Origin: CAIJMU01 sp035530275
Lineage (GTDB): Bacteria > Spirochaetota > Spirochaetia > Treponematales > Rectinemataceae
DNA length: 64,000 nucleotides
Assembly (NCBI GenBank): GCA_035530275.1
Contig: DATKVC010000005.1
Location: 1-64,000, forward strand
Reading direction: 5' to 3'
Shown here piece after piece: positions 50,986 through 60,039 of this stretch. Within the stretch, counting starts at the first letter, position 1. Each line of letters opens with the position of its first letter. A program made the translations under genes and the position numbers. The notes beneath the pieces are model-generated. The model was given only the letters and a program-made list of their open reading frames with translations. It was not told where the DNA came from and ran no database searches.

Positions 50986-52443
50986 TTACTTGAGGGTGGC
51001 TGTGATGGCCGTTCCGAGTGTGGGAGGTGTGGTCGAAGCGTCGACGATCGGTGCGATAAAGAAGGAAGCGCCTGAAGCAGGCGGCGCCGTGAAGGCGATC
51101 TTGAGTTCGCCTGCCTCTTTCGCATAACCCGCTCCAATTATGGCTGTCTTGAAGGTGGCATCGTTCGAAGCGACCCAGGCGCCGACGGTCAGGCTTGCCG
51201 GGGTTGCGACGCTGATTTCGAGGACGGTGGGGACTCCGCTCGAGGCCATATCGCCGTGGTGTTCCTTGAACTCGCTGTTCACCTCGTCGCCCGCTCCGGA
51301 GAAGTCCTGGTGCTGGACCTCGCCGACCTTGCCGTCATAACTGGTGGGAATCGAGGTGACACCCGAGGCTGCGTATACGCTCGTCCAGGTCGTGCCGTCG
51401 GCCGAGGTGGCCGCGCTCGTGAGGTGGCCACTCGGATCGAAGCTTTCCTTCAGATAAAGCAAGGTCACTGCGCCCGTGCTCGCGTCCGAGATGGTGATGG
51501 TTTCGGTCACCGTGCCGCCGCTCCTGTCGGCGTAGCCCTGGGCCGAAATGACGACCGAGCCGCTCTTTGCGTATTCGGAATCGCCGTCTCCGCCCTTGAT
51601 GCTCGCGTCGAAGGTGATGAAGACGCCGTTGGCCGTCGAGGCGGGATCGGACTTGAGCTGGACCTGCATGGTGCCATTCTCGTCGAGGCGACCGGCGGCC
51701 ATCGTCGAGGTGGAAGCGTCGTAGGCGACGAAGTTCTGCTCGGTGACGGTGACAGTGGCCGGAGTGGTGGTGGTGTCGGTCTGGGACTGCGACTGGGCGA
51801 ACTTGAATTTCGTCTTGTCCTGCGACCAATAGAGGGTCTTGGCCTCGGTCTCGCCGTCGCCCTCACCGTCGCCGGTGGAGGTGAAGGTCACTTGATAATA
51901 ATACGTAGGATAATTCGCCGCGTCGGTGGAGGGGACGAGGTCGTAGACGAAGTCCGGCACCTGGCTCGTCTGGCCGGCGGTCGGGAGCTTGGCGGCGTTC
52001 TCGAAATCGGCGTCGCTCGCGAAGCTCGAGGGGATCATGGCCGTATAGGCGTCGACCATGGCTTGGGTCCAGGTCACCGTTTGGCCGGGGACGGCCGTGG
52101 AGGAAGGCGACAACTTTTGTCCGCTGACAATTGAATCGACGAGAAGCATGTTCCAGGCCGCCCGCGCGAGGCGCTTCTGGGTGTCCCAGATGCCCTGCTT
52201 GATCCAGTGATAGCCGCTCGTGCCCTGGCCGTCGAAGGTGAAGGTTCCCATCATGCCGCCGCCGGCGACCATGTCGCGCGATAATGCCTTGGCCGTCGTC
52301 CCCGATTGCACGAGGGACTTGGGCATCTGGACGCTGACCGAGGAGGGCACGACGGAGACGAGGTAGGGGATGGTTCCGCTTGAACAGCTCGCGAGGGCGA
52401 CAAGGCCCGCCGCGGCAATCGGCAATAATCTGATGTGTTTCAT
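50986..52443 (-). CDS. Large Thr/Ser-rich lipoprotein of unknown function
   Basis: The 485-residue protein begins with a lipoprotein signal peptide (MKHIRLLPIAAAGLVALASC, lipobox LASC, Cys 20). The mature part is rich in Thr, Ser, Ala and Gly. It has many short strands (YYYQVTFTSTGDGEGDG, GSVVISAQGYADRSGG, TETITISDASTGAVTL) and a Gly/Asp/Glu stretch around residue 200 that could bind calcium. CAAGGAG precedes the ATG at 52443. It is divergent from a radical SAM gene and convergent with trpB2. I recognise no family. Confidence 0.72.
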   Translation of the reverse strand: MKHIRLLPIAAAGLVALASCSSGTIPYLVSVVPSSVSVQMPKSLVQSGTTAKALSRDMVAGGGMMGTFTFDGQGTSGYHWIKQGIWDTQKRLARAAWNMLLVDSIVSGQKLSPSSTAVPGQTVTWTQAMVDAYTAMIPSSFASDADFENAAKLPTAGQTSQVPDFVYDLVPSTDAANYPTYYYQVTFTSTGDGEGDGETEAKTLYWSQDKTKFKFAQSQSQTDTTTTPATVTVTEQNFVAYDASTSTMAAGRLDENGTMQVQLKSDPASTANGVFITFDASIKGGDGDSEYAKSGSVVISAQGYADRSGGTVTETITISDASTGAVTLLYLKESFDPSGHLTSAATSADGTTWTSVYAASGVTSIPTSYDGKVGEVQHQDFSGAGDEVNSEFKEHHGDMASSGVPTVLEISVATPASLTVGAWVASNDATFKTAIIGAGYAKEAGELKIAFTAPPASGASFFIAPIVDASTTPPTLGTAITATLK

Positions 52444-52620
52444 GGCAACTCCTTGACCATGTACTACCGGCGGGAGGAGGAGGGGTTTCAGGAAAAAAGA
52501 AAATCGGCGAGGAATCTCCCGGGCAGTTGCTCCGCATGCGAAGGGTTGGTGCTGGCTTTTGCCGCTTGACGAGGTCCTCGGCGAGGCGCAGGCTTCAAGA
52601 GTTAAATAAGGAGGACGCCG

Positions 52621-53643
52621 ATGTTCGCGCCCGAGGAAGTGATCTTCGCCCCGACGAGCCAGTGCAATCTCCATTGCGCGCACTGCCGTGTCACCCGCTC
52701 TGCCGATCTGCTCGACGCCGGGGCCGCAATCCGCTTCCTCGAAAGCTGCAACGACGCCGGCATCGACCGTCTGGGCTTTTCGGGAGGAGAGCCCTTCCTT
52801 CGAGTCGACTTCCTCGCGGCCTTGTCGCGCGCCGCGGTCGACAGGGGCATGCTCTTCGACCGGCTCATGACGAACGGGGTTTGGCAGCGCGACGCGGGCG
52901 CCCTGCGCGAGGCCGTCACCGCCGTTGAAGAGGCCGGTTTCGACGGCGTCTACGGGCTCAGCGTGGACAGCTGGCACGAGCAGGAGGCGGAAAAACTCGT
53001 TCAATTCATACAAACCGTCTTCGAAATCAGGGGCCGCAGGGATTGCGTCGAGATCCTCTCGGTGCGGGCGCGCGACGAGGGACCCTGCCTCGCCAAGCTG
53101 CACGCCATCGCTGCGGCCCTGGGCGGTGAGCTCGAGCTCGATCGCCATGGGGGGGAACCCCTTTCCATCGCCGACAAGATCTGGAAAGAGCGGCCTGAAA
53201 CGGGGGAAGATGTCCCCGAGGCCCTCTTCATCGACATCCACCGCTTCCCGTATTCCGCGGCGATGTCGCCGGAAGGGGAGGGCGGCGATCCTGCGCTCGA
53301 TGTCGCGCGCTCGCGGCCCTGGGCGGACCAAGAATGGTTCGAGGACGATCTCTGCACGGGGCCGGGAAACGTGCTCTACGTGCATCCGACCGGCGATGTG
53401 GCGGCGTGCTGCGGCTTCGCCAACGAGAACGAGGGTCTCATCCTCGGCAACATCGCGCGCGACGGCTACGAAGAGTTGATGGCGAGGGCGGCGGATAGTC
53501 CGCAGGTGCGGACCTGCTACGGCAGCGGTCTAGGCGCGCTTCGACAGCGGCTCGAATCGGAGGGCTTCGTCTTTCCGGGAAAGACCTCGGATCAGTGCTA
53601 CTTCTGCGACTGGTGCGCGAAGAAGGCTTTGTTCGAGGCCTGA
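52621..53643 (+). CDS. Radical SAM protein with SPASM-like C-terminus
   Basis: The 340-residue protein has the radical SAM cluster motif C15-x3-C19-x2-C22 (SQCNLHCAHC) and GFSGGEPFLR for SAM binding. The C-terminal half has extra cysteines (DDLCTGPGN, AACCGFANE, RTCYG, QCYFCDWC), as expected for auxiliary iron-sulfur clusters of SPASM/twitch proteins. Such enzymes modify peptides or proteins, or act as anaerobic sulfatase activases. No obvious precursor peptide or sulfatase is adjacent. AAGGAGGACGCCG precedes the ATG. The substrate is open. Confidence 0.82.
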   Translation: MFAPEEVIFAPTSQCNLHCAHCRVTRSADLLDAGAAIRFLESCNDAGIDRLGFSGGEPFLRVDFLAALSRAAVDRGMLFDRLMTNGVWQRDAGALREAVTAVEEAGFDGVYGLSVDSWHEQEAEKLVQFIQTVFEIRGRRDCVEILSVRARDEGPCLAKLHAIAAALGGELELDRHGGEPLSIADKIWKERPETGEDVPEALFIDIHRFPYSAAMSPEGEGGDPALDVARSRPWADQEWFEDDLCTGPGNVLYVHPTGDVAACCGFANENEGLILGNIARDGYEELMARAADSPQVRTCYGSGLGALRQRLESEGFVFPGKTSDQCYFCDWCAKKALFEA

Positions 53644-53658
53644 GTCGAAGCCCGGAGC

Positions 53659-54402
53659 TCAGGAGGCGATAACGAGCTTGCCGAGTTTCTGGAGGCCGCT
53701 TCGATACTCTTCAGATATTTGATCGTCGGTGATGACGAGTTCGACATCCTCGATGCCGCAGTAGCGCGATATCCCCACGTGGCCGAACTTCGACGAGTCG
53801 CTGAGCACGATGACCTCGCGGCCCTTCGCGACGACGGCTTCGGCGATTTCCGCCCGCATCATGTCCCTTCCCGTGAATCCCGTCTCGAAGGTGAAGCCGT
53901 CCATGCCCAGGAAGACCCGGCCGAAATTGAGGCGCTCGATGCAGAATCGCGCGAGGTTCCCGACGAGGCTTTCGCTCTCCCTCTGGTACACGCCGCCGAT
54001 GAGGACGACGGTGCAGCCCTTCGACTGGTCGATGGCCCTGGCGATGAAGGCATTGGCCGTGATGATCGTCAGGCCCTTGATCGAGGCGAGTTCCTTGACG
54101 AAGAGGGCGTTGATGGAGCCGGATTCCACGAAGATCGTGTCTCCCTCGCCGACCTCCCGGGCCGCGCGCCGGGCGATGCGGAGCTTCTCCTCGTAATTGA
54201 AGGCCATCCGATGGGAAAGATCGTCCATCTCGGTGAGCTCGGCCCCGCCGTGGACGCGACGGAGGAGGCCCTCCTCCTCGAGGACGGAGAGATCCTGACG
54301 AATCGTGGCGGGCGAAACGCCGAGGGCGCCGGCCAGCTCGAGCACCGTCGCCTTGCGGTCCGAGGCCAGGATCTTCAGTATGCTGTCGATTCGTTTCGTC
54401 AT
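53659..54402 (-). CDS. DeoR-family sugar regulator
   Basis: The 247-residue repressor has a winged helix (VLELAGALGVSPATIRQDLS, then LLRRVHGGAEL) and a DeoRC sensor domain (FVESGSINALFVKELA, VLIGGVYQRESESLVG, FLGMDGFTFETGF). It is third in the minus-strand set after the RPE-like and Gfo/Idh genes, 28 bases from the dehydrogenase. It probably controls the divergent genes at 56.4 kb, where direct TGAAAA half-sites occur. Confidence 0.87.
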   Translation of the reverse strand: MTKRIDSILKILASDRKATVLELAGALGVSPATIRQDLSVLEEEGLLRRVHGGAELTEMDDLSHRMAFNYEEKLRIARRAAREVGEGDTIFVESGSINALFVKELASIKGLTIITANAFIARAIDQSKGCTVVLIGGVYQRESESLVGNLARFCIERLNFGRVFLGMDGFTFETGFTGRDMMRAEIAEAVVAKGREVIVLSDSSKFGHVGISRYCGIEDVELVITDDQISEEYRSGLQKLGKLVIAS

Positions 54403-54430
54403 CGTCGATGGGGGCTGTCCTGGCCTGGAT

Positions 54431-55555
54431 TCACGGGAGGGCGACGGGCAGCCAGCCGCCCTTTCCCGCCGATTCGTAGGCCGCGTCCATCACCAGGTTG
54501 ACCGCGAGTCCGTCGGCGATGCCGGGGCTCGGCTCGCGACCCTCGGCGACGGCGAGGAGGAAGCGGTACTGGTTTTCCGCGTGGCTTCGCTCCCAGCCCA
54601 CGATGGCGCGGGCGGGGGGCACCGCGGCCCCGGGGTAGGTCTGGATGGTTTCGAGGCGTAGCCAGCCGCGATCGGATTCGGGCTTCGTCGCATCGAAGTG
54701 ATAGAGCCAGTTGGCATCCATGAGATCGAAGCGGAGGGCTCCCTTCGAACCTTCGATCCTGAAGCGAAGGTCGTCGGCCGCGCCCGTGGCGAAGCGGGAA
54801 AAAAAGAAGGAGCCGATGGCGCCCGAGGCGAGACGTGCGGTGATCCACGCGGCGTCGTCGACCGTGACGGGTCCCGTCTCCGGCGAGCCCTTGGCCAGGG
54901 GGCGGCGGTCGATCCAGGTCTTGGTCGTCGCGTTGACCTCGGCGAATTCGCCGAGGAGGTGGCGGGCGAGGTCGATGGCGTGGGCCCCGAGGTCGACGAG
55001 GGCCCCTCCGCCCGAGAGTTCGCGTCGCATCCTCCAGGAGAGGGGGCGCGTGGCGTCCTGATAGCCGGAATGGAGATACTCGAATTCGAAGCTGTAGATC
55101 TCGCCCAGGGCCCCATCGGCTATGAGCTGCTTCGCCCGCATGACGGCGGGGAAGAAGCGGTAATTGAAGGTCATGCCCAGGCGGCCGCCCGACTTGGCCG
55201 CGGCGGCGGCAAGCTCGCGGGCTTCGGTACCGTCGAGGGCGAGGGGCTTTTCGCAATAGACATGTTTGCCCGCGCCGAGGGCGGCCAAGATCGCTTCCCT
55301 GTGGGCGTCGTTGGGCAGCACGCAGTCGATGACCGCGACGCCGGGGTCGGCGACGAGGTCGGCGATCGAGCGACGGCTGTGGTCGAAACCGCCTTCCCTC
55401 ACCGCCTTCTCCGCCGACCCTTCGGATCGCGTGCATACGGCTTCAAGGTTGAAGGGAACCTTGCCGGGGTAGAGGCCGGGGATGGCTCGATAGGCGAGGG
55501 CGTGCAGCTTGCCGATGCTTCCGTAGCCGAGCATCCCGATGCCGAGGGGCGCCAT
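54431..55555 (-). CDS. Gfo/Idh/MocA-family sugar dehydrogenase
   Basis: The 374-residue NAD(P)-dependent oxidoreductase has an N-terminal Rossmann fold (GIGMLGYGSIGKLHALAYRA) and the family's catalytic EKP segment (VYCEKPLALDGTEARELAAA). The C-terminal substrate sheet includes GGGALVDLGAHAIDLARHLL, whose D and H are the usual catalytic residues. Members oxidise inositols, hexoses and related sugars or reduce keto-sugars. AGGAGGTTCTC precedes the ATG at 55555, nine bases after the RPE-like gene. With the divergent GMC oxidoreductase it suggests chemistry on keto-sugars. Confidence 0.87.
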   Translation of the reverse strand: MAPLGIGMLGYGSIGKLHALAYRAIPGLYPGKVPFNLEAVCTRSEGSAEKAVREGGFDHSRRSIADLVADPGVAVIDCVLPNDAHREAILAALGAGKHVYCEKPLALDGTEARELAAAAAKSGGRLGMTFNYRFFPAVMRAKQLIADGALGEIYSFEFEYLHSGYQDATRPLSWRMRRELSGGGALVDLGAHAIDLARHLLGEFAEVNATTKTWIDRRPLAKGSPETGPVTVDDAAWITARLASGAIGSFFFSRFATGAADDLRFRIEGSKGALRFDLMDANWLYHFDATKPESDRGWLRLETIQTYPGAAVPPARAIVGWERSHAENQYRFLLAVAEGREPSPGIADGLAVNLVMDAAYESAGKGGWLPVALP

Positions 55556-55564
55556 GAGAACCTC

Positions 55565-56365
55565 CTATCTCTTGAGGCCGTGTTCGTCGCGGGAGACCTT
55601 CGAGGCGGCGTCGAGGCTGGCCCTGAGCTTTCGCACGGCCTCGGCGATGTCACCCTTGCCCGGTACGAACTTGCCGTCCTTGCCCTTGAGGAGGGGCGAG
55701 GAGAATTCGCCTACTGTCATGCCGTTGGCGACGAATTCGGCGACGTTGCCGAGGTTGAGACCGCCGTCTTCCATGACATCGACCTCGGATTCCCTTCCCG
55801 CCTCGACGACCATGTCGTGGAGGCGCTGAATGTTGCGGAACATGATGGGGTCGATGCTGTGGGGGCTCGCCGCCCCGCTCGTGGGCTTCCAGAAGGGCGC
55901 CTTGCTTTCGTATTCGACGATGTCGACAAAGGGAATGTACTGCTCGAAGGCGACGATGGGAGTGCCCTGCCAGGCCCAGACCCCCACCTTGAGGCCGAGG
56001 GTATCTTTCACGTAGATGACCTGCTGCATGAGCATTTCGCCCGTCGTCTCGATGGGAAGGCTGATCAGATCGGCGCCCAGGTCCTTGAGTTGGCGGAAGA
56101 GGTCGAAGCTAGGGCGCATCATCTGGAGCTGGATCTCGATCTCGAGATTCGTATGGGGCCGGATGCCGTCGAGGATGTCGATGCCTCCACGGGGAGCCGC
56201 GAAATCCATGTACTTGCCGTCGCGCATTTCGATGTGGATCCAGTCGGCTCCACCGGTCTCCAATTCCTTGACCGTGGCGCCGAGGGCGGCGTAGTCAGCC
56301 CAGAAGAGACCCGCGGCGATCTTGGCCTGGGGGCCGACGACGCCGATCTTCGTGGAAGTTCCCAT
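55565..56365 (-). CDS. Ribulose-phosphate 3-epimerase-like TIM barrel
   Basis: The 266-residue protein aligns with RPE/AlsE: the start GLFWADYAALGATVKELETG matches LSADFANLG..., then GADWIHIEMRDGKY for the conserved metal D in VDVMDG, LEIEIQLQMMRP for the His-containing strand, and VDVMEDGGLNLGN. Several RPE residues are changed: the metal-binding His positions read W or Q. The substrate or chemistry may therefore differ from ribulose 5-phosphate epimerisation. The ATG at 56365 follows GGAGGGAAAC. It leads the minus-strand operon. Confidence 0.7.
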   Translation of the reverse strand: MGTSTKIGVVGPQAKIAAGLFWADYAALGATVKELETGGADWIHIEMRDGKYMDFAAPRGGIDILDGIRPHTNLEIEIQLQMMRPSFDLFRQLKDLGADLISLPIETTGEMLMQQVIYVKDTLGLKVGVWAWQGTPIVAFEQYIPFVDIVEYESKAPFWKPTSGAASPHSIDPIMFRNIQRLHDMVVEAGRESEVDVMEDGGLNLGNVAEFVANGMTVGEFSSPLLKGKDGKFVPGKGDIAEAVRKLRASLDAASKVSRDEHGLKR

Positions 56366-56387
56366 GTTTCCCTCCATAGTATGAGAG

Positions 56388-56417
56388 AGCATAGGAGCTG
56401 CCTTTGCGACTTGTCAA
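56388..56417 (-). promoter_or_regulatory. Promoter candidate for the RPE-like operon
   Basis: TTGACA (complement of 56412-56417) and TATGCT (complement of 56388-56393), 18 bases apart, lie just before the RPE-like gene. Confidence 0.6.
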
Positions 56418-56463
56418 GCAATGTCTCGCGAATGGAATTGGATAATCGGCGATATGAAAACTA

Positions 56464-56492
56464 TCGACTTTCGAATGAAAAGAATCTAAACT
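56464..56492 (+). promoter_or_regulatory. Promoter and possible DeoR sites before the ROK gene
   Basis: TCGACT (56464-56469) and TAAACT (56487-56492), 17 bases apart, face the ROK kinase. Around them ATGAAAAC (56453-56460) and ATGAAAAG (56475-56482) are direct repeats 22 bases apart, the kind of spacing used by DeoR-type repressors. Confidence 0.4.
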
Positions 56493-56536
56493 TGGCCGGA
56501 GGGAGTCCATTCTGGCCTGGGGAAAGAGGAGGGACC

Positions 56537-57499
56537 ATGGCTCGTGTCTTATGCGGAGTCGATCTGGGAGGCACCAAGCTGGGGATAGGCTTGGTCGGCC
56601 CCGATGGCCACATGCTCGATCAAGCGATTTCTCGCGATCACGTCTCGCTCGAACCGGAGGGCATCGTCGAGGCGATGGCCGAAGGGATTCGCGGCCTTCT
56701 TCGCAAACAGGGTCTCGTCGAGGCCGATTTGCTGGGTATCGGCGTCGGCACCGCGGGCCATCTCCGCCATCGCGACGGAGTCGTCATCACCATGTCGAAC
56801 CTCGAGGGCTGGAAAGGCTTTCCTCTCAGAGCAAGGCTCGGTAGTCATTTCCCTTCCACGAAGGTCGCGGTGGACAATGACGCCAACGCCCAGGCCCTGG
56901 GCGAATATCTCCACGGTGCCGGATCCGGTTCCTCGAGCATGGTCTTCATGACCATCAGCACCCAGATCGGCGCGGGCATCATCCTCGACGGCAGGCTCTT
57001 CCGGGGCCAGACCGGAAGCGCAGGCGAAATAGGCCATACCATCGTCGATCCGAACAGCGATCTCCTCTGCCCCTGCGGCAATCATGGTTGCCTCATCGCC
57101 CTCGCCTCCGGGGTGGCGATTCCGGGAGCCCTGCGTAGGCTCCTTCTCGCGGGTTACTCCTCCCAGTTCGTCGACCTCGCGACGCTCGGGGAGAAGCGAC
57201 TCGACGGAGAATTCGTCGCGCGCGGTCTCGAGGCCGGCGATCCCCTTTGTCGGGAACTCGCCGCGGATTTCGCCCGATCCATCGGCATCGGGGTCTACAA
57301 TATCTTCCAGGTCTTCAATCCCGAGCGCGTCGTCCTCGGCGGCGGTCTCATGAACTGGGGCGACGCCTTTCTCGAGGGCATCAGGGAAAGGGTGCGCGAA
57401 CTCGCCCGCGACATGATGTCCGAGGAAATGCCCATCGTGGCGGCGAGCCTCGAGGCTCCGGGCATCGTGGGGGCCGCGTCTCTCATCCTCGAGGCCTAG
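56537..57499 (+). CDS. ROK-family sugar kinase
   Basis: The 320-residue kinase has the phosphate loop DLGGTKLG (9-16), the catalytic-base region VAVDNDANAQALGE and TISTQIGAGIILDG. The ROK zinc motif is CPCGNHGCLIALAS; the Glu that normally follows GCL is Ile here. Glucokinase or another aldose kinase is the default function. GAGGAGGGACC before the ATG at 56537 fixes the start; the open frame extends far upstream only as an antisense shadow of the minus-strand genes. The GMC oxidoreductase follows after 30 bases. Confidence 0.85.
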   Translation: MARVLCGVDLGGTKLGIGLVGPDGHMLDQAISRDHVSLEPEGIVEAMAEGIRGLLRKQGLVEADLLGIGVGTAGHLRHRDGVVITMSNLEGWKGFPLRARLGSHFPSTKVAVDNDANAQALGEYLHGAGSGSSSMVFMTISTQIGAGIILDGRLFRGQTGSAGEIGHTIVDPNSDLLCPCGNHGCLIALASGVAIPGALRRLLLAGYSSQFVDLATLGEKRLDGEFVARGLEAGDPLCRELAADFARSIGIGVYNIFQVFNPERVVLGGGLMNWGDAFLEGIRERVRELARDMMSEEMPIVAASLEAPGIVGAASLILEA

Positions 57500-57529
57500 T
57501 CGCCGCCTTCGAGAAGGGGGAATTCAGGG

Positions 57530-59095
57530 ATGAGCGGCCGGAATCGATTCGACATCGTCATCGTGGGCTCGGGGCTCGGGGGATCGGCCGCGGCCCGCGT
57601 CCTCGTCGAGGGCGGCCTTTCGGTCCTCGTCGTCGAACGCGGCGATTATGTTCGGCAGGAAAAGGCCAATTGGGACGTGGGGGAGGTATCGCTCAGGCGC
57701 CGCTACGACTCCGGGGAGACCTGGTTCGATGCCGAGACCCGGCCCTTCACGCCACGCACCTACTATAACGTCGGAGGCGCGACGAAGTTCTTCGGCGGCG
57801 CCGCCCTGCGCTTCCGCGCGAGGGACTTCGAATCGCGGGCACTCGAAGACGGCCCCAGCGTAGCCTGGCCCTACGGCTACGACGAACTCTCGCCCTGGTA
57901 CGATCGCGCCGAGGCCTTGCTCGAGGTGCATGGACAACTCGGCGAAGATCCCACCGAGCCTCCGCGGGGGCCCTATCCCTTCCCTCCCCTGGTCCACGAG
58001 GAGCGCATCGCAGAACTCGCGGCGAGATTCGCGAGCCAGGGCCTCCATCCCTTCCACCTCCCCCTCGCCGTGGATCAGGGGGGCAAGGGGCGCTGTGTGA
58101 AAGGCAGCCCCTGCGACGGATTTCCGTGCATGGTCCGCGCCAAGGGCGACGCCGAAAACCGCATCCTGCGACCCCTCCTCCTTCGCAAGCCCCCCAATCT
58201 GGAGCTCTGGACCGGAAGCAGGGCCCTGCGTTTCGAGACCGACGCGGGCGGCACCAGGGTCGAGGCCCTCGTACTTGAAAGAGAAGGAAAAATCGAAAAG
58301 GTCGCCGCGGACCATTTCATAGTGGCCGCCGGGGCGGTCAATTCCGCCCTCCTCCTCCTCGCCTCGGCGAAGGGCCGGCATTCGCGGGGCCTCGCCAATT
58401 CGAGCGACCTCGTGGGGCGCAACTTCATGTGCCACGAAAACACGGTAATCATGGCCCTCTCGCCTTTCCGGAAAAATCCGACGGTCTTCCAGAAGACCCT
58501 TGCCGTCCATGATTTTTATGGCGGCGGCGCGGGTACAGGCGCCGGTCAGGCCCTCGGGGCCATCCAGATGCGCGGCAAGGTCAGGCCCGAGATGCTCATG
58601 GCGAAAAGAAGCCGCCTCCTTCGCGGGCTTTCCGGGGCGATCGCGGCGCGGAGCCTCGACTTCTGGCTGATGACCGAGGACCTCGCCGAGGCGGGAAACC
58701 GGGTCTGGCTGGATGAATCCGGGAGGGTGCGGCTCGCTCGCCGTCCCACGAACGCGAGGACCCGCGAGGCCCTGATCTCCCGGACGACAAACATGCTTCG
58801 GCGGGCGGGGCTCCCGATCCTTTTCGTCGAACGCCGCGGCATCGAGACCCTCCAGCACCAATGCGGCACGCTCCGCTTCGGAAGGGATCCCGGAACCTCG
58901 GTCCTCGATCCCTTTTGCAAGGCCCATGATCTCGACAATCTTTACGCGATCGACGCGAGCTTCATGCCCTCCTCGGCCGCCGTGAATCCCTCGCTGACCC
59001 TGCTCGCTCAGTCGCTCAGGGCGGCAGCGCATCTGCGCGCGGCGCTCGGGGCGGGTGCCGCCTTTCCCGGAACGGCGGACAGGCAGCGAACGTGA
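57530..59095 (+). CDS. GMC-family FAD oxidoreductase
   Basis: The 521-residue flavoenzyme has the FAD dinucleotide fold VGSGLGGSAAARVLVEGG at residues 12-29 and VGGATKFFGGAALRFRARDF for the GMC FAD loop. The C-terminal region carries the His/Asn pair (HQCGTLRFG and AAVNPSLTLLAQ). Bacterial members of this type oxidise sugars and polyols, including C3 of hexopyranosides, passing electrons to a cytochrome or quinone. No cytochrome subunit is adjacent and there is no Tat signal, so a cytoplasmic enzyme is likely. It sits between the ROK and AraC genes. Confidence 0.85.
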   Translation: MSGRNRFDIVIVGSGLGGSAAARVLVEGGLSVLVVERGDYVRQEKANWDVGEVSLRRRYDSGETWFDAETRPFTPRTYYNVGGATKFFGGAALRFRARDFESRALEDGPSVAWPYGYDELSPWYDRAEALLEVHGQLGEDPTEPPRGPYPFPPLVHEERIAELAARFASQGLHPFHLPLAVDQGGKGRCVKGSPCDGFPCMVRAKGDAENRILRPLLLRKPPNLELWTGSRALRFETDAGGTRVEALVLEREGKIEKVAADHFIVAAGAVNSALLLLASAKGRHSRGLANSSDLVGRNFMCHENTVIMALSPFRKNPTVFQKTLAVHDFYGGGAGTGAGQALGAIQMRGKVRPEMLMAKRSRLLRGLSGAIAARSLDFWLMTEDLAEAGNRVWLDESGRVRLARRPTNARTREALISRTTNMLRRAGLPILFVERRGIETLQHQCGTLRFGRDPGTSVLDPFCKAHDLDNLYAIDASFMPSSAAVNPSLTLLAQSLRAAAHLRAALGAGAAFPGTADRQRT

Positions 59096-59126
59096 CAATT
59101 GGACTCTATTTCGAGGAGTTGCGGGG

Positions 59127-59942
59127 ATGCTGACCGAGGCGGCGAAGAAAGAAGTGTTGGCTTTCCTGAAGAAAGCAGGTGAGGGGTCCATCTCCCTCAG
59201 GTTCTGCGAACGCTTCGACGAAAAGAGCAAGATCTGGAATCTGAAGGAACACTCCCATCCCTACCTCGAACTCATCTACTTCATCGAAGGCAAGGCGAGC
59301 GTGGCGACGGGGACGGACACCCTCGATGTCGCCCTCTACGACCTCCTCGTCTATCCTCCGGGGGTCTTGCATAAGGAGACCCTCGATTTGAGCAAGCACC
59401 AGGAGATCATCTGTCTTTGGCTCGAGCTGGGATCGGGGGCCACCCTCCCATTTCCCTTCAAGCTCGGCGACGACAACGGGGAATTCGGTTGGCTCTTCCA
59501 GAGCGCCCACAAGAACCACATCCGGCGCCATGAGCGATACCTCGAGCTTGAGCAGCACCTCCTCAGAAGCATCCTCCTTTTCATCGAGCAGAAGCTCGCC
59601 CTCGCGTCGCCCTCGAGGAGCATGGCCCTCGATCGTTCGCGCGCCTACATCGACGAGCATTACGCCGAGGAATTCGACGTCGAGACCCTGGCGCGGCTGG
59701 CTTATGTCACACCGTCATATTTATCTCGACTTTTCAAGAAGCACCTCGCCACGACTCCCATGCGCTATCGCAACTATGTGCGAATCGAAAAGGCCAAGCA
59801 CCTCCTCCTCATAAAATCGGCCGCAGTGGAGGAGGTGGCCGAGGTCGTCGGCTTCGAGGATCCCAAGTATTTCAGTCATCTTTTCAAGACCCATACCTCG
59901 CTGACTCCGAGCGAATTCCGGAGAAAATATAGGGCTCCCTGA
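59127..59942 (+). CDS. AraC-family regulator
   Basis: The 271-residue activator has an N-terminal cupin-like sensor domain (LKEHSHPYLELIYFIEGKAS, VYPPGVLHKETLD) and a C-terminal pair of AraC helix-turn-helix units (FDVETLARLAYVTPSYLSRL and VEEVAEVVGFEDPKYFSHLF). The ATG at 59127 is preceded by GAGGAG; the open frame begins earlier inside the GMC gene. The glycyl radical genes start 98 bases after it, behind a pair of CAGTTT direct repeats, so it probably activates them in response to a sugar or related ligand. Confidence 0.9.
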   Translation: MLTEAAKKEVLAFLKKAGEGSISLRFCERFDEKSKIWNLKEHSHPYLELIYFIEGKASVATGTDTLDVALYDLLVYPPGVLHKETLDLSKHQEIICLWLELGSGATLPFPFKLGDDNGEFGWLFQSAHKNHIRRHERYLELEQHLLRSILLFIEQKLALASPSRSMALDRSRAYIDEHYAEEFDVETLARLAYVTPSYLSRLFKKHLATTPMRYRNYVRIEKAKHLLLIKSAAVEEVAEVVGFEDPKYFSHLFKTHTSLTPSEFRRKYRAP

Positions 59943-59953
59943 CCTCGGTTGTT

Positions 59954-59981
59954 CAGTTTTGTCTCCCTAATCGTGCAGTTT
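59954..59981 (+). promoter_or_regulatory. Direct-repeat AraC-type site before the glycyl radical enzyme gene
   Basis: TTCAGTTTTG and TGCAGTTTATG repeat with CAGTTT starting at 59954 and 59976, 22 bases apart, about two helical turns. This is the layout of AraC-family operators. They lie 59-86 bases before the GRE start. Confidence 0.45.
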
Positions 59982-60039
59982 ATGCCCCTGTCCATTTGCA
60001 GATTCGCGGCTATCCTTGGAAGTGAAGAGGAGGAGGCAG

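Noticed and set aside
54698..56536. Upstream 613 codons of the open frame containing the ROK gene
   Set aside because: They are antisense to two well-supported minus-strand genes; the ROK protein starts at 56537 behind a strong ribosome-binding site.
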